Shown in pieces: positions 28,403 through 35,913 of a stretch of DNA of 64,000 bases. The stretch is from NCBI GenBank assembly GCA_015232335.1, contig JADFZV010000008.1:1-64000 (forward strand), written 5' to 3'. A program made the position numbers and the translations under genes. The notes beneath the pieces were generated by a model that was not told the origin of the DNA, made no database searches, and saw only the letters and a program-made list of their open reading frames with translations. Source of the DNA: Alphaproteobacteria bacterium. Lineage in GTDB: Bacteria; Pseudomonadota; Alphaproteobacteria; Rhodospirillales; WMHbin7. Each line of letters opens with the position of its first letter. Within the stretch, counting starts at the first letter, position 1.

Positions 28403-28822
28403 ATGGGAAATGACTGCATTTTTTGCAAGATCGTCGAGGGGGTCATTCCCAGCTTCAAGATCTACGAAGACGAAAACACGCTGGCCTTCATGGACATCAA
28501 TCCGGTCAATCCCGGCCATTGTCTGGTGGTGCCCAAGAACCACGCGCCCAACCTGTTCGAATCCGAGCCCGAGGACCTAGCCAATACCATGACGACGGTG
28601 CGCAAGGTGGCCCGGGCGGTGCAGCAGGTAGCCAAGCCCTATGGGCTCAATCTGCTGCAGGCCAATGGTGCGGGTGCCGCGCAATCGGTCTTCCATTTGC
28701 ATTTCCATATCATCCCGCGTGGGCGCGACGACGATCTACGCATGAATTGGGGCTTGAAGTCCGGCAACAAGGACGAGATCGCCGCCCTGGCCGCCAAGAT
28801 CAAGGCCGCAGTCGAGGATTAG
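28403..28822 (+). CDS. HIT family (histidine triad) nucleotide hydrolase
   Basis: A 139-residue HIT protein that hydrolyses adenosine phosphoramidate-type bonds in family members. Motifs are CIFCKIVEG near the N-terminus (the zinc-type Cys pair), NPVNPGHCLVVPKNH, and the catalytic triad HLHFHIIPR. AGGAAA precedes the ATG at 28403. It stands alone between ppdK and a repeat cluster; the precise substrate is not predictable. Confidence 0.93.
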   Translation: MGNDCIFCKIVEGVIPSFKIYEDENTLAFMDINPVNPGHCLVVPKNHAPNLFESEPEDLANTMTTVRKVARAVQQVAKPYGLNLLQANGAGAAQSVFHLHFHIIPRGRDDDLRMNWGLKSGNKDEIAALAAKIKAAVED

Positions 28823-28847
28823 CGGGCTTCTAGCAACCCATTCTGAC

Positions 28848-28966
28848 CTCATCCCCACCCTTCGAGACGCTTCGCTCCTCAGGGTGAGGATTATTTGAGG
28901 TCAATGAGTTGCCTCATCCAGAGGAAGCCGCGAAGCGGCTGTCTCGAAGGATGAGGCGTAAGGAGC
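28848..28966. repeat. Intergenic palindromic repeat (CCTCATCC...TTCGAGAC type)
   Basis: Two inverted half-units: TGACCTCATCCCCACCCTTC with AGGGTGAGGATTATTTGAGGT, then CCTCATCCAGAGGAAGCCGC with GCGGCTGTCTCGAAGGATGAG. The same theme (CTCATCC, TTCGAGAC, GGATGAG) recurs at 35244-35354. Such CTCATCC/TTCGAG repeats are scattered between genes in many alphaproteobacteria. No ORF of note lies in 28823-29123, which is filled by this repeat and the next one. Confidence 0.65.
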
Positions 28967-28983
28967 CGACCTATTCCGCAGGC

Positions 28984-29127
28984 TCTAGCGCATGATCGTT
29001 AAACTCCAAGTCACTCGGGTGACCCGGAGTTAAACGTGAATCGGCAGCTCAAAACAAATTGCTAGAGCGGATTCACGCCTTCAATCGGAGCCGGGAAGCG
29101 GCTCCGATTTCAGACGACCCGCTCTAG
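28984..29127 (+). repeat. Three-hairpin palindromic element, copy 2
   Basis: Same family as 21669-21809 and 58763-58904. Hairpin 1 is 29002-29031. Hairpin 2 is closed by CGTGAATC/GATTCACG (29035-29042, 29070-29077) around the invariant AAAACAAATT (29051-29060). Hairpin 3 is AATCGGAGCCG/CGGCTCCGATT (29083-29093, 29099-29109) with a GGAAG loop. Ends are TCTAGCGC and GCTCTAG. The final CTA, read on the minus strand as TAG, is the stop codon of ygfZ. Confidence 0.85.
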
Positions 29128-30029
29128 GCGGCATCCTCAGCCTTGGGCAGCACCATCCAGGCGCAGACTTCGGGCGTCAGCGTCTTGCCGCCCGCCATCA
29201 GGGGCTCTGATTTGTTCAGGGCTTCCAACCTGATTTTGGCCAGCCCCAGCCCATCGATGCCGGAACGCATTTCGCCCGCATCGGTCTCGCCCTGCCTGAT
29301 CTCGCTGCCGGGCGGGGGTGCGGCACCCTCATAGCGCACGGTAAGCAGGCGCTTCCTGACCAGCCCCCGGTATTTCGTGCGCGCCGTCAGTTCCTGGCCG
29401 AGATAGCAGCCTTTTTTCCAATCGACGCCGTTCAACTCGTCGAAACCGGCCTCCAGCAGAATGGCTTTGTCGGGCACCAGATCGCGCGATCCGTCGGGCA
29501 GGGCGCGTGCTAGTCGATGACGATCCCAGGCTGCGAAGGGCACCCGTCCAAATCCGGCTGCTTCCAGCAAAGCCAGTCCGCCCTCAGCGGGCAGGACCAG
29601 CCGGGCACCTGCTTCGGCAAGGCGGGGATCGACATAGGCAAAGCCGCCGCCAAAGGCAAGCGCGGCCCCGGCTTCTTCCGGCAGACCCAGCCCCGCCAGG
29701 GCGTTTTCGCCAAAGGTTGCCGCCGACATCCATTCGGGGGCCAAACGCAGGCTCACCTGCGAGCGCAGCTTGTAGAGGGTGAGCTTCTTCAGCATCTCGC
29801 CCGCGCGCCCGGCCTCGACCTCCAGCAGGAAGCTGTCGCCCGTGTCGATCAGAAAGAAATCATAGAGAAATTTGCCCTGCGGAGTCAGCATGGCGCCGTA
29901 AAGGGCGCGGGAAGGGCTGGCCTTCATGACATCGCAGGAAACCAGGCCTTGCAGGAAGTCGCGCCGCTCGGGCCCCTCAAGGGCCAGAAAGGAGCGCTGC
30001 TCTAGGTGGGTGCATGCCAAGCCGCTCAT
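29124..30029 (-). CDS. ygfZ: YgfZ/GcvT-like protein (iron-sulfur protein maturation factor)
   Basis: Folate-dependent factor that helps assemble or repair certain Fe-S enzymes; distant relative of the glycine-cleavage T protein. The key motif KGCYLGQELTART, with its essential Cys, is present. The N-terminus has LQGLVSCDVMK and YGAMLTPQGKFLYDFFL. The 301-residue start at 30029 (MSGLACTHLEQ) is chosen; an upstream in-frame start at 30044 would add five residues. The TAG stop comes from the end of the palindromic element copy at 28984-29127, so the native end may have been altered by a few residues. Confidence 0.92.
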   Translation of the reverse strand: MSGLACTHLEQRSFLALEGPERRDFLQGLVSCDVMKASPSRALYGAMLTPQGKFLYDFFLIDTGDSFLLEVEAGRAGEMLKKLTLYKLRSQVSLRLAPEWMSAATFGENALAGLGLPEEAGAALAFGGGFAYVDPRLAEAGARLVLPAEGGLALLEAAGFGRVPFAAWDRHRLARALPDGSRDLVPDKAILLEAGFDELNGVDWKKGCYLGQELTARTKYRGLVRKRLLTVRYEGAAPPPGSEIRQGETDAGEMRSGIDGLGLAKIRLEALNKSEPLMAGGKTLTPEVCAWMVLPKAEDAA

Positions 30030-30070
30030 GATTTTCTCCTTCATCTTCTTCCATGATATAACACGTCCCT

Positions 30071-31727
30071 ATGAGCGATGAAGCCCGCCAGAATGCGGAA
30101 ATCAGTTTTGTCTTGTATCTGATCGAGGCCGGGCGGCTGGATGCGGCCCAAAGCGCCTTGGCCGGGTTCAAGGGCGAACGGGCGGCCCAGGCCTGGACCT
30201 TGCTGGGCGAGGCCCTTTTGCGCCGCTCTTGGCTATTGCGCCGCCGAGGCGGCCTTTCGCCAGGCCCTGGTCCTGGCTCCGGACAGCGCCGAGGCCAGTC
30301 TGGGCCTGGGTTATGCCCTTTTCAACCAGAACCGAATTAAGGCCGCCGAAAGCGTCTTCTTTGAGCTTGCGGAAAGGCCGGACGCCCCAGCCGCCGTCTG
30401 GCGGGCCCTGGCGGCGGCCAGGCTCAATCTCAAGGAGGCCGGGGGAGCCGGGGCGGCCCTCGAGAAAGCGCTGGCCCTTGACCCCAGCGATGCCGAATCG
30501 CATGCGCTGAAGGGGTTGTTGGCCTATCGGTCTTGCGAGGCCGACCGGCGCTGGCGCGATTGGACGCGTCAGAATCTGGTCGATCCCCAGGCCAGGCCCG
30601 ACCTGATCTCGCCGATTTTTGATTCTGACAGGCTGGCGGCTGCGTTGCGCTCGATCACGGCGGCCAGGCAAATCGGTTCCCGTGTGCGCACCGACGAATT
30701 GGGCGCTCGCCTTTTGACGGCCTCTGGTCGGCCCGAGGCAGCGCTGGATTTTCTGGCCGCAAGCCCCGCTCCCGATGCCCGCACCTGGCAATTGATGGCC
30801 GATGTCTGCTGGCTTTTGCGCGACGAAAGTGCTGCCCGGCTCTATCTGCGCCGCAGCCTGGAGGCGCGCTGCGAAGAGGTGGCGGACCTCCGGGGTCTGG
30901 GCGAGGAGAATACGCGCATCGCTGAGGTGGCGGCGGGCCAGGCCCGGCATCGCCACAACCCGCCTTCGGCAACATCTCTGGTCTGGGTGCATTGGGATGC
31001 GCCCGCCCATTTCGCCCAAAGCATCGCTAGCGCACTGGCGGCCAGTCCTGCGTCGCCGCTGGCGGTGATCGGTGATTCGACCAACGCTTTCGATCCCTGC
31101 CACCATATGCCGATGACGCGGCGGGCCGCCAGTGCGTGGGAGTTCCTGGAGCGCTACCGGCATCGCAGCGAGAATGATTACGTCTACGAAGCCTTTTGTT
31201 TGATGCGCTGGTTCTTGTTGAAGGACTGGGCCGAGGTCGAGGGGGCAGAGCGTCTGCTGACACTCGATTCCGACGTTTTGTTGTTTGCCGATGTCGAAAC
31301 TGAACTGGTCCCCAGACTGGGCGGTCATGATTTTGCCTTTACCGGCGTTCAGGGGCCACATCTGGCGCTGCTGACCCAGGCGGGCCTGCGCGACCTGTGC
31401 GGCTTTTTCATGCACTCCTATGAGAAGGGCATTCCCGAGATCGCGGGTCAGGTGACCGACATGACGCTGCTGCCCCGCTTTCTGGCTGGTCGGCCCTTTG
31501 CCGACCTCTCGGCGATAAAAGATGGGGCGCGGGTGGATATGAACATCCGTCTGGCCGAGGGATTCAGAATGGCGGGCGGCGTCAAGGAGATCCGTTTCGA
31601 GGCGGGCCGGGCCTATGCCACAAGCGAGGCAAGCGGAGAGGCTGTGCGCCTGCTGGCCCTGCATTTCCAGGGCACGGCCAAGGACCGCATGGCCAAAGCA
31701 CTACAGCGCCAGGATGTTACTGCCTGA
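30071..31727 (+). pseudogene. TPR-glycosyltransferase-like gene with a single-base frameshift
   Basis: The reading frame from 30071 (MSDEARQNAEISFVLYLIEA) encodes a TPR start up to WTLLGEALLR, then breaks down. The frame one base later continues the TPR repeats (ALGYCAAEAAFRQALVLAPD) to 31727. Removing one C of the CC at 30223-30224 gives L-L-R-A-L-G-Y and a continuous 551-residue protein. The C-terminal half looks like a GT-A-type transferase (LLTLDSDVLLFAD with a DxD, and LHFQGTAKDR). A recent mutation, a sequencing error or a real +1 shift are all possible; the rest of the frame is intact. The 3' end overlaps the convergent DUF2652 gene by 11 bases. Confidence 0.75.
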
Positions 31728-32448
31728 TATCGCCCCATTTCGGGGGTTTGCGCAGGCGAAGCGGGAACAGGAATTCGGCGGCGTGCTTGACGCAGATATC
31801 CTTCAAGCGAGCCAAGCCCCGGGCGGGTGCGATGGCCTCCGGCAGCAGGGCGGGATCGGCTGGAATGCGCACCACCAGCGTTTCGATCGCCCCCACGCCC
31901 TCATAGCTTTCGCTTTGCGATTCGGCGGATGTTCCGGCGGGCATTTCCAGCCGATCCCAGGCGGGCCGCGAGGCCAGCAGATAGCGCTTGGCTGCAACAC
32001 CGTTCTTCAAGAGGCGATGCGCCAGCACGACATCGAAGCCCGACAATTCCTCGAAATGCTTCAGGCGATAGATCAAAGCGCGCCCGTGATGCACAAGAAC
32101 CTTGAGATCGAGATAACGAATGCGCGCACAGGCCCGGCAGGGACAGGCATTGCCCTGAATCAACTCGCGGCGCTTGGCGTCGAACACATCGAAAAAGGCC
32201 AGGGCCGCCTCGGCCACGCGCTTGCCCGCCTCTGGGCCTTCGGGGGCATGCAGGAAAACGGCGTCGCCTTCCAGCTTGTTGGCTTCCAAAGGCTCGTGCG
32301 CTGCGTCAAGCACGGATTCGATCAGCGCACTCACGATATGTTGGGCGTGGCTGATTTCCTGCCGGTTGAAGGTCATGAAATCGGTATAGCCGGAGATGTC
32401 GGCCAGGATCAGAAAAGTGTCAATTTCTCTCTGATTCTGGCCGGACAT
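31717..32448 (-). CDS. DUF2652 protein, adenylate cyclase-like fold
   Basis: About 243 residues. FLILADISGYTDFM near the N-terminus and KLEGDAVFLHAPEG match the strand-loop pattern of class III nucleotide cyclases, where the first Asp and a later Asp bind metal. CPCRACARI adds a Cys cluster, and VHHGRALIYRL resembles the cyclase dimer region. DUF2652 members have no established activity, and cyclase function is not shown. ATG at 32448 is listed; a GTG at 32457 would overlap the asd stop and add three residues. It likely follows asd in one transcript. Confidence 0.75.
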   Translation of the reverse strand: MSGQNQREIDTFLILADISGYTDFMTFNRQEISHAQHIVSALIESVLDAAHEPLEANKLEGDAVFLHAPEGPEAGKRVAEAALAFFDVFDAKRRELIQGNACPCRACARIRYLDLKVLVHHGRALIYRLKHFEELSGFDVVLAHRLLKNGVAAKRYLLASRPAWDRLEMPAGTSAESQSESYEGVGAIETLVVRIPADPALLPEAIAPARGLARLKDICVKHAAEFLFPLRLRKPPKWGDIRQ

Positions 32449-32453
32449 GCCGC

Positions 32454-33473
32454 TCACTTCTTCAAGTAGTCTTTGATCAGCAGTTCGGCGATCTGCACGG
32501 CATTAAGCGCAGCACCCTTGCGCAGATTGTCGGCCACCACCCACATCGACAGCCCGTTGGGCACCGTGGGGTCCTTGCGGATGCGGCTGACATAGGTGGC
32601 GTCCTCGCCTGCGCATTCGGCAGGCGTGACATAACCACCCGGCTCGCGCTTATCGACCACGATGACGCCCGGCGCCTTCGACAAGGCTTTGCGAGCTTGT
32701 TCGACGGTGATCGGATTTTCGAACTCGACATTGATCGATTCGGCATGGCCGATGAAGACTGGCACGCGAACACAAGTGGCGTTGACCTCTATGTCGGGGT
32801 CCATGATCTTCTTGGTCTCGACCACCATCTTCCATTCTTCCTTGGTCGCACCGTCTTGCATGAAAATGTCGATTTGCGGAATCACGTTGAAGGCGATCTG
32901 CTTGGGGAATTTATGGGGCTCGACCGGATCGTTGACATAGATGGCGCGGGTCTGGTTGAACAATTCGTCCATGGCGTCCTTGCCCGCTCCCGAGGTCGAC
33001 TGATAGGTCGAAACCACGACGCGCTTGATCTTGGCCAGATCGTGCAGGGGCTTTAACGCCACAACCATCTGAATGGTCGAGCAGTTGGGATTGGCGATGA
33101 TGCCGCGCTTTTTGTATTTGGCGATCGCTTCGGGATTGACCTCGGGCACCACCAGGGGGATGTCGTGCTCCATGCGGAAATGCGAGGTGTTGTCGATCAC
33201 CACGCAGCCAGCGGCGGCGGCGCGGGGGCTGTGCACCGCCGACACCTTGGCGCCCGGCGAAGAGAGCGCTATATCAACACCCTTGAAGTCGAACTTGGCC
33301 AGATCCTGGATTTTCAGAACCTTGTCCTCGCCGAAGGACACTTCGCGCCCGGCTGAACGTTCGCTTGCCAGCGCGATCACCTCGCTTGCGGGAAAGTTGC
33401 GCTCGGCCAGCGTTTGCAGCATTTCGCGGCCAACATTGCCGGTGGCGCCGATAACGGCAACACGATAACCCAT
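32454..33473 (-). CDS. asd: Aspartate-semialdehyde dehydrogenase
   Basis: Reduces aspartyl phosphate to aspartate semialdehyde, the branch point for lysine, threonine and methionine synthesis. The 339-residue protein begins GYRVAVIGATGNVGREML, the NADP-binding loop. It has the catalytic Cys at 131 in NPNCSTIQMV and the active-site His in VFIGHAESINVEFE. The ATG at 33473 matches the Rossmann N-terminus; the longer frame to 33545 is rejected. dapB and metH in the same window draw on its product but are not linked to it. Confidence 0.97.
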   Translation of the reverse strand: MGYRVAVIGATGNVGREMLQTLAERNFPASEVIALASERSAGREVSFGEDKVLKIQDLAKFDFKGVDIALSSPGAKVSAVHSPRAAAAGCVVIDNTSHFRMEHDIPLVVPEVNPEAIAKYKKRGIIANPNCSTIQMVVALKPLHDLAKIKRVVVSTYQSTSGAGKDAMDELFNQTRAIYVNDPVEPHKFPKQIAFNVIPQIDIFMQDGATKEEWKMVVETKKIMDPDIEVNATCVRVPVFIGHAESINVEFENPITVEQARKALSKAPGVIVVDKREPGGYVTPAECAGEDATYVSRIRKDPTVPNGLSMWVVADNLRKGAALNAVQIAELLIKDYLKK

Positions 33474-33551
33474 GATCCTGGTCCTTGATTTGTTTTTGTT
33501 AACGTAAAGGGGCGCAAACCTAGCGCCTGAAGGCCAAGAATTCAATATCTC

Positions 33552-34052
33552 TCAATTACACTGGCCCAGCGAGCCCTCGGCGCAGACATGTTTGCCGTCG
33601 GTCCAAAGCGCCCCGGTCAGGTCGGCATAGAGGAAATCGGCCCCGGTCAGGCGGGCGCCGGTGAAGTCGGCTCCCTTGAGGACGGCCCTGAAAAAGCGGG
33701 CCCGGCGCAGGTCGGCCTGGCGAAAGCTGGCCCCGGACAGTTCGGCCTTGGTGAAATCGGCCTCGGTCAGGTCGGCTTCGTCAAAGCGGCTGGCGGTCAG
33801 ATTGGCGCTGATGAATTTGGCCCTGTAGCCATTGGCGGCCCGAAGGTCGCTTTGCGACAGATCGGTGCGCTGGAAGGTCGATTCGCGCAAATTAGCGCCT
33901 CCAAGGTCGCTTTTGGCCAGGGCGCGGCCATCGTGATAGCAGCGCCGCCAGTTTACCCCCGCATGGGCAGGCTCGGCGCAGGAGGCGGCATCGTTCTGCG
34001 CCAAAGCGGGCAGGGCGGCCAGAAGGAGGGGCAGAAGAAAGAACCATCTCAT
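33552..34052 (-). CDS. Exported pentapeptide-repeat protein
   Basis: A 166-residue protein with a signal peptide (MRWFFLLPLLLAALPALAQ). The mature part has a run of about 14 pentapeptide repeats of A(D/N)LxX type (LGGANLRESTFQRTDLSQSD, LTEADFTKAELSGASFRQAD). These form a right-handed quadrilateral beta helix. Two Cys near the N-terminus (CAEPAHAGVNWRRC) and two at the end (CAEGSLGQC) could form disulfides. The function is unknown. Start at 34052 is set by the signal peptide; a longer frame to 34088 would bury it. Confidence 0.8.
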   Translation of the reverse strand: MRWFFLLPLLLAALPALAQNDAASCAEPAHAGVNWRRCYHDGRALAKSDLGGANLRESTFQRTDLSQSDLRAANGYRAKFISANLTASRFDEADLTEADFTKAELSGASFRQADLRRARFFRAVLKGADFTGARLTGADFLYADLTGALWTDGKHVCAEGSLGQCN

Positions 34053-34081
34053 GAAACAAGATGTAATGAGCCCCAGGGCAT

Positions 34082-34110
34082 TTGGCAAAGACTGAATTGG
34101 TGGTTAGACT
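34082..34110 (+). promoter_or_regulatory. Sigma-70-type promoter for the TPR gene
   Basis: TTGGCA (34082-34087) and TAGACT (34105-34110) are separated by exactly 17 bases and lie 30 bases before the ATG at 34141, in the space between two divergent genes. Only the sequence match supports it. Confidence 0.45.
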
Positions 34111-34140
34111 GGGCATCACCGGAACGCTCAGGAGAAGCAC

Positions 34141-35025
34141 ATGCCCAGGTCGAAGGCCGAAACGGCCCTTATGGAAGCGGAACAGCATTGGGCGGCAGGC
34201 GAGATTCCGCCCGCCCGCGAGGCCTATCGCCGGGCCCGGCTGCATTTCCACGAGGTGGACGACAAGGGCGGCGAGGCCCGTTCCCTGGCCCGTTTGGGCG
34301 AGTTGGAGCATCGCCAGGGTCATTTGGCGCAGGCGCGAGCGCTTCTGGTCGAAGCCCGGGCTTTGCTGGCGGGCGAGGCCGATGCCATTGCCCAGGCCGA
34401 TATCCTGGTGCTTCTGGGCGAGCTGGATCGCAGCGAAAAGAAGCTTGGCGATGCTCGAATCGCCTTGGAATCGGCGGGCAGGATGTATCAGGGTGCTGGC
34501 GATATCGGAGGTGAAATCCAGGTCAAGCTGCGGCTGGGCGGGGTGGCCTCTTCCGAGGGACGGGAAGACTTGGCGCTCGACGCCTTCAAGGATGCCGAAA
34601 AGCTGGCGCGTCAAGCCGGTGACGATCTGGCGGGCGGACAGGCCTTGATGGCCCTGGCCGACATCGAACGACGTCTTAACCGCCTCGATCTGGCCCATCA
34701 GGCGATGGCCCAGGCCCTGGCTTTGTTCAAAGCCTCGGGCGACGTGCTGGACGAGGCGGCGGCCACGGCAGAGTTGGCCACACTGGCCCGCGATCTGGGC
34801 GAGCGCGCCCTGGCTGTCGAAGGCTATCAGAAATCGGCCCATCTGTTTGCTGCGGCGGGCGATCTGAAGGGCGAGGCCCTGGTCCTGCTGGCTCTGGCCC
34901 GGCTGGAATACGGCCATGATTCCATGGCGGCCAGGCGTGCTGCCGAACATGCCGTGCAGCTTCTCGAGCGGGTGAATGACCTTGATCATCTGGCCCAGGC
35001 CAAGACCCTGCTCAGCGGACTGTAA
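34141..35025 (+). CDS. TPR-repeat protein, cytoplasmic
   Basis: A 294-residue protein with no signal peptide. It is almost entirely helical TPR-like repeats of ~40 residues (EAYRRARLHFHEVDDKGGEARSLARLGELEH style), of the kind seen in signalling scaffolds and ATPase-associated TPR proteins. No catalytic domain is visible. It is divergent from the pentapeptide protein and is followed by 362 bases of repeat DNA. The binding partner is unknown. Confidence 0.8.
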   Translation: MPRSKAETALMEAEQHWAAGEIPPAREAYRRARLHFHEVDDKGGEARSLARLGELEHRQGHLAQARALLVEARALLAGEADAIAQADILVLLGELDRSEKKLGDARIALESAGRMYQGAGDIGGEIQVKLRLGGVASSEGREDLALDAFKDAEKLARQAGDDLAGGQALMALADIERRLNRLDLAHQAMAQALALFKASGDVLDEAAATAELATLARDLGERALAVEGYQKSAHLFAAAGDLKGEALVLLALARLEYGHDSMAARRAAEHAVQLLERVNDLDHLAQAKTLLSGL

Positions 35026-35089
35026 TACAGGCATGCAGAAAGAATGACTGGCTCTTCGACGCGGCAAGTGGAATCCGCAACTTTTACCC

Positions 35090-35175
35090 TCGTCATGGCC
35101 GGGCTTGACCCGGCCATCCATGTTGGGTTCGCAAAAGCGTGGATGCCCGGCTCAAGGCCGGGCATGACGGTTTTT
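35090..35175. repeat. REP-like double hairpin (CCGGGCTTGACCCGG type)
   Basis: Two GC-rich hairpins: GGCCGGG-CTTGA-CCCGGCC (35097-35115) and TGCCCGGC-TCAAG-GCCGGGCA (35144-35164), with CATCCA/TGGATG able to pair between them. This is the widespread alphaproteobacterial intergenic repeat whose translation gives the spurious GLDPAIH / PGMT peptides. TTTTT at 35171-35175 after the second hairpin could make it a terminator for the TPR gene. Confidence 0.75.
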
Positions 35176-35243
35176 AAGGCGAATTTCAGACGCGTCAGCG
35201 ATTCCACATCAATCGTCGAAGAGCCGAATGACTCATGGTGGCC

Positions 35244-35354
35244 ATCCTTCGAGGCTCGCTCCGCTCGCACTTAGGATGAGGATTGTGTTGTTGCCTCAAA
35301 GACTATCCTCATGCTGAGGAGGATGCGAAGCATCCGTCTCGAAGCACGAGGATA
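35244..35354. repeat. Intergenic palindromic repeat (CTCATGC...TCTCGAAG type)
   Basis: CCATCCTTCGAGGCTCGCTC paired with CACTTAGGATGAGG, then TATCCTCATGCTGAGGAGGA with GCGAAGCATCCGTCTCGAAG and CACGAGGATA. It belongs to the same general class as 28848-28966. The region 35026-35387 contains only this and the REP-like pair; no credible gene was seen in it. Confidence 0.6.
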
Positions 35355-35387
35355 ACAAGCACTATTTCACAAATGGGCATAACAGCG

Positions 35388-35849
35388 CTATTTCCTGGGC
35401 TTGGGCATTCCGGTCGGCTTCTTGCGGGGCGGTTGGGGGCCTTCGTAAAAGACCTCGCAATTGCCCCAGTTGGGGCTGAAGAAGAAATAGGTTTCGCCGC
35501 TGCGGGCCAATTTGCCCGGATCGATCAGAAGATCATGGCGCTCCTTGGGGATCATGTACAGCACGGCCTGGCCTGTCTTGCCGTCGAAAACGGCGGCCAG
35601 ACGCAGGGGCGAGACCGGGATGAATTGCCCGGTCCGGCAGGCCTGATCCAGCACGGGATCGGCCTTGCCCGCCTTCCAGTAGGGCAGCTTCGAGCGCCTC
35701 AGCATGGTGTATTCGTAGGCATCCGGCCAGCGCGAGCGCAAGGAAGGCGCGCCGGGAAGAATGCCCGGGGCCATCATGGGCGCTAAGCGATCAGGGGCCG
35801 TGGGCTCGACATGCTGGGCCGGGGCCAAGCTTGGCGCGACCAGCGTCAA
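35388..35849 (-). CDS. Hypothetical exported protein, start unresolved
   Basis: At least 153 residues of unknown function, with a central segment (QFIPVSPLRLAAVFDGKTGQAVLYMIP and YFFFSPNWGNCEVFYEG) that looks globular and a basic Pro-rich tail. The listed TTG at 35849 would begin in the middle of an evident signal peptide. Reading upstream in frame gives RIPALLLGLTLVAPSLAPAQ, so translation probably starts further up. There is no ATG, GTG or TTG between there and the previous stop, so an unusual start (CTG or ATT) or a base error is likely. It lies downstream of metH on the same strand. Confidence 0.55.
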   Translation of the reverse strand: MTLVAPSLAPAQHVEPTAPDRLAPMMAPGILPGAPSLRSRWPDAYEYTMLRRSKLPYWKAGKADPVLDQACRTGQFIPVSPLRLAAVFDGKTGQAVLYMIPKERHDLLIDPGKLARSGETYFFFSPNWGNCEVFYEGPQPPRKKPTGMPKPRK

Positions 35850-35913
35850 ACCCAGCAGCAGGGCCGGGATGCGTCCTCCAGTTCCTTGGCGTGCTTGCCT
35901 TGCGATGGCTTCC

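Noticed and set aside
30209..30246. Programmed +1 frameshift in the TPR-glycosyltransferase gene
   Set aside because: There is no slippery codon followed by a stop or other recoding signal of the prfB type at the junction; mutation or sequence error is simpler.
35044..35274. 76-residue ORF with GLDPAIH and PGMT motifs
   Set aside because: It is the translation of the REP-like hairpins at 35090-35175 and the neighbouring repeat, a well-known false ORF of alphaproteobacteria.
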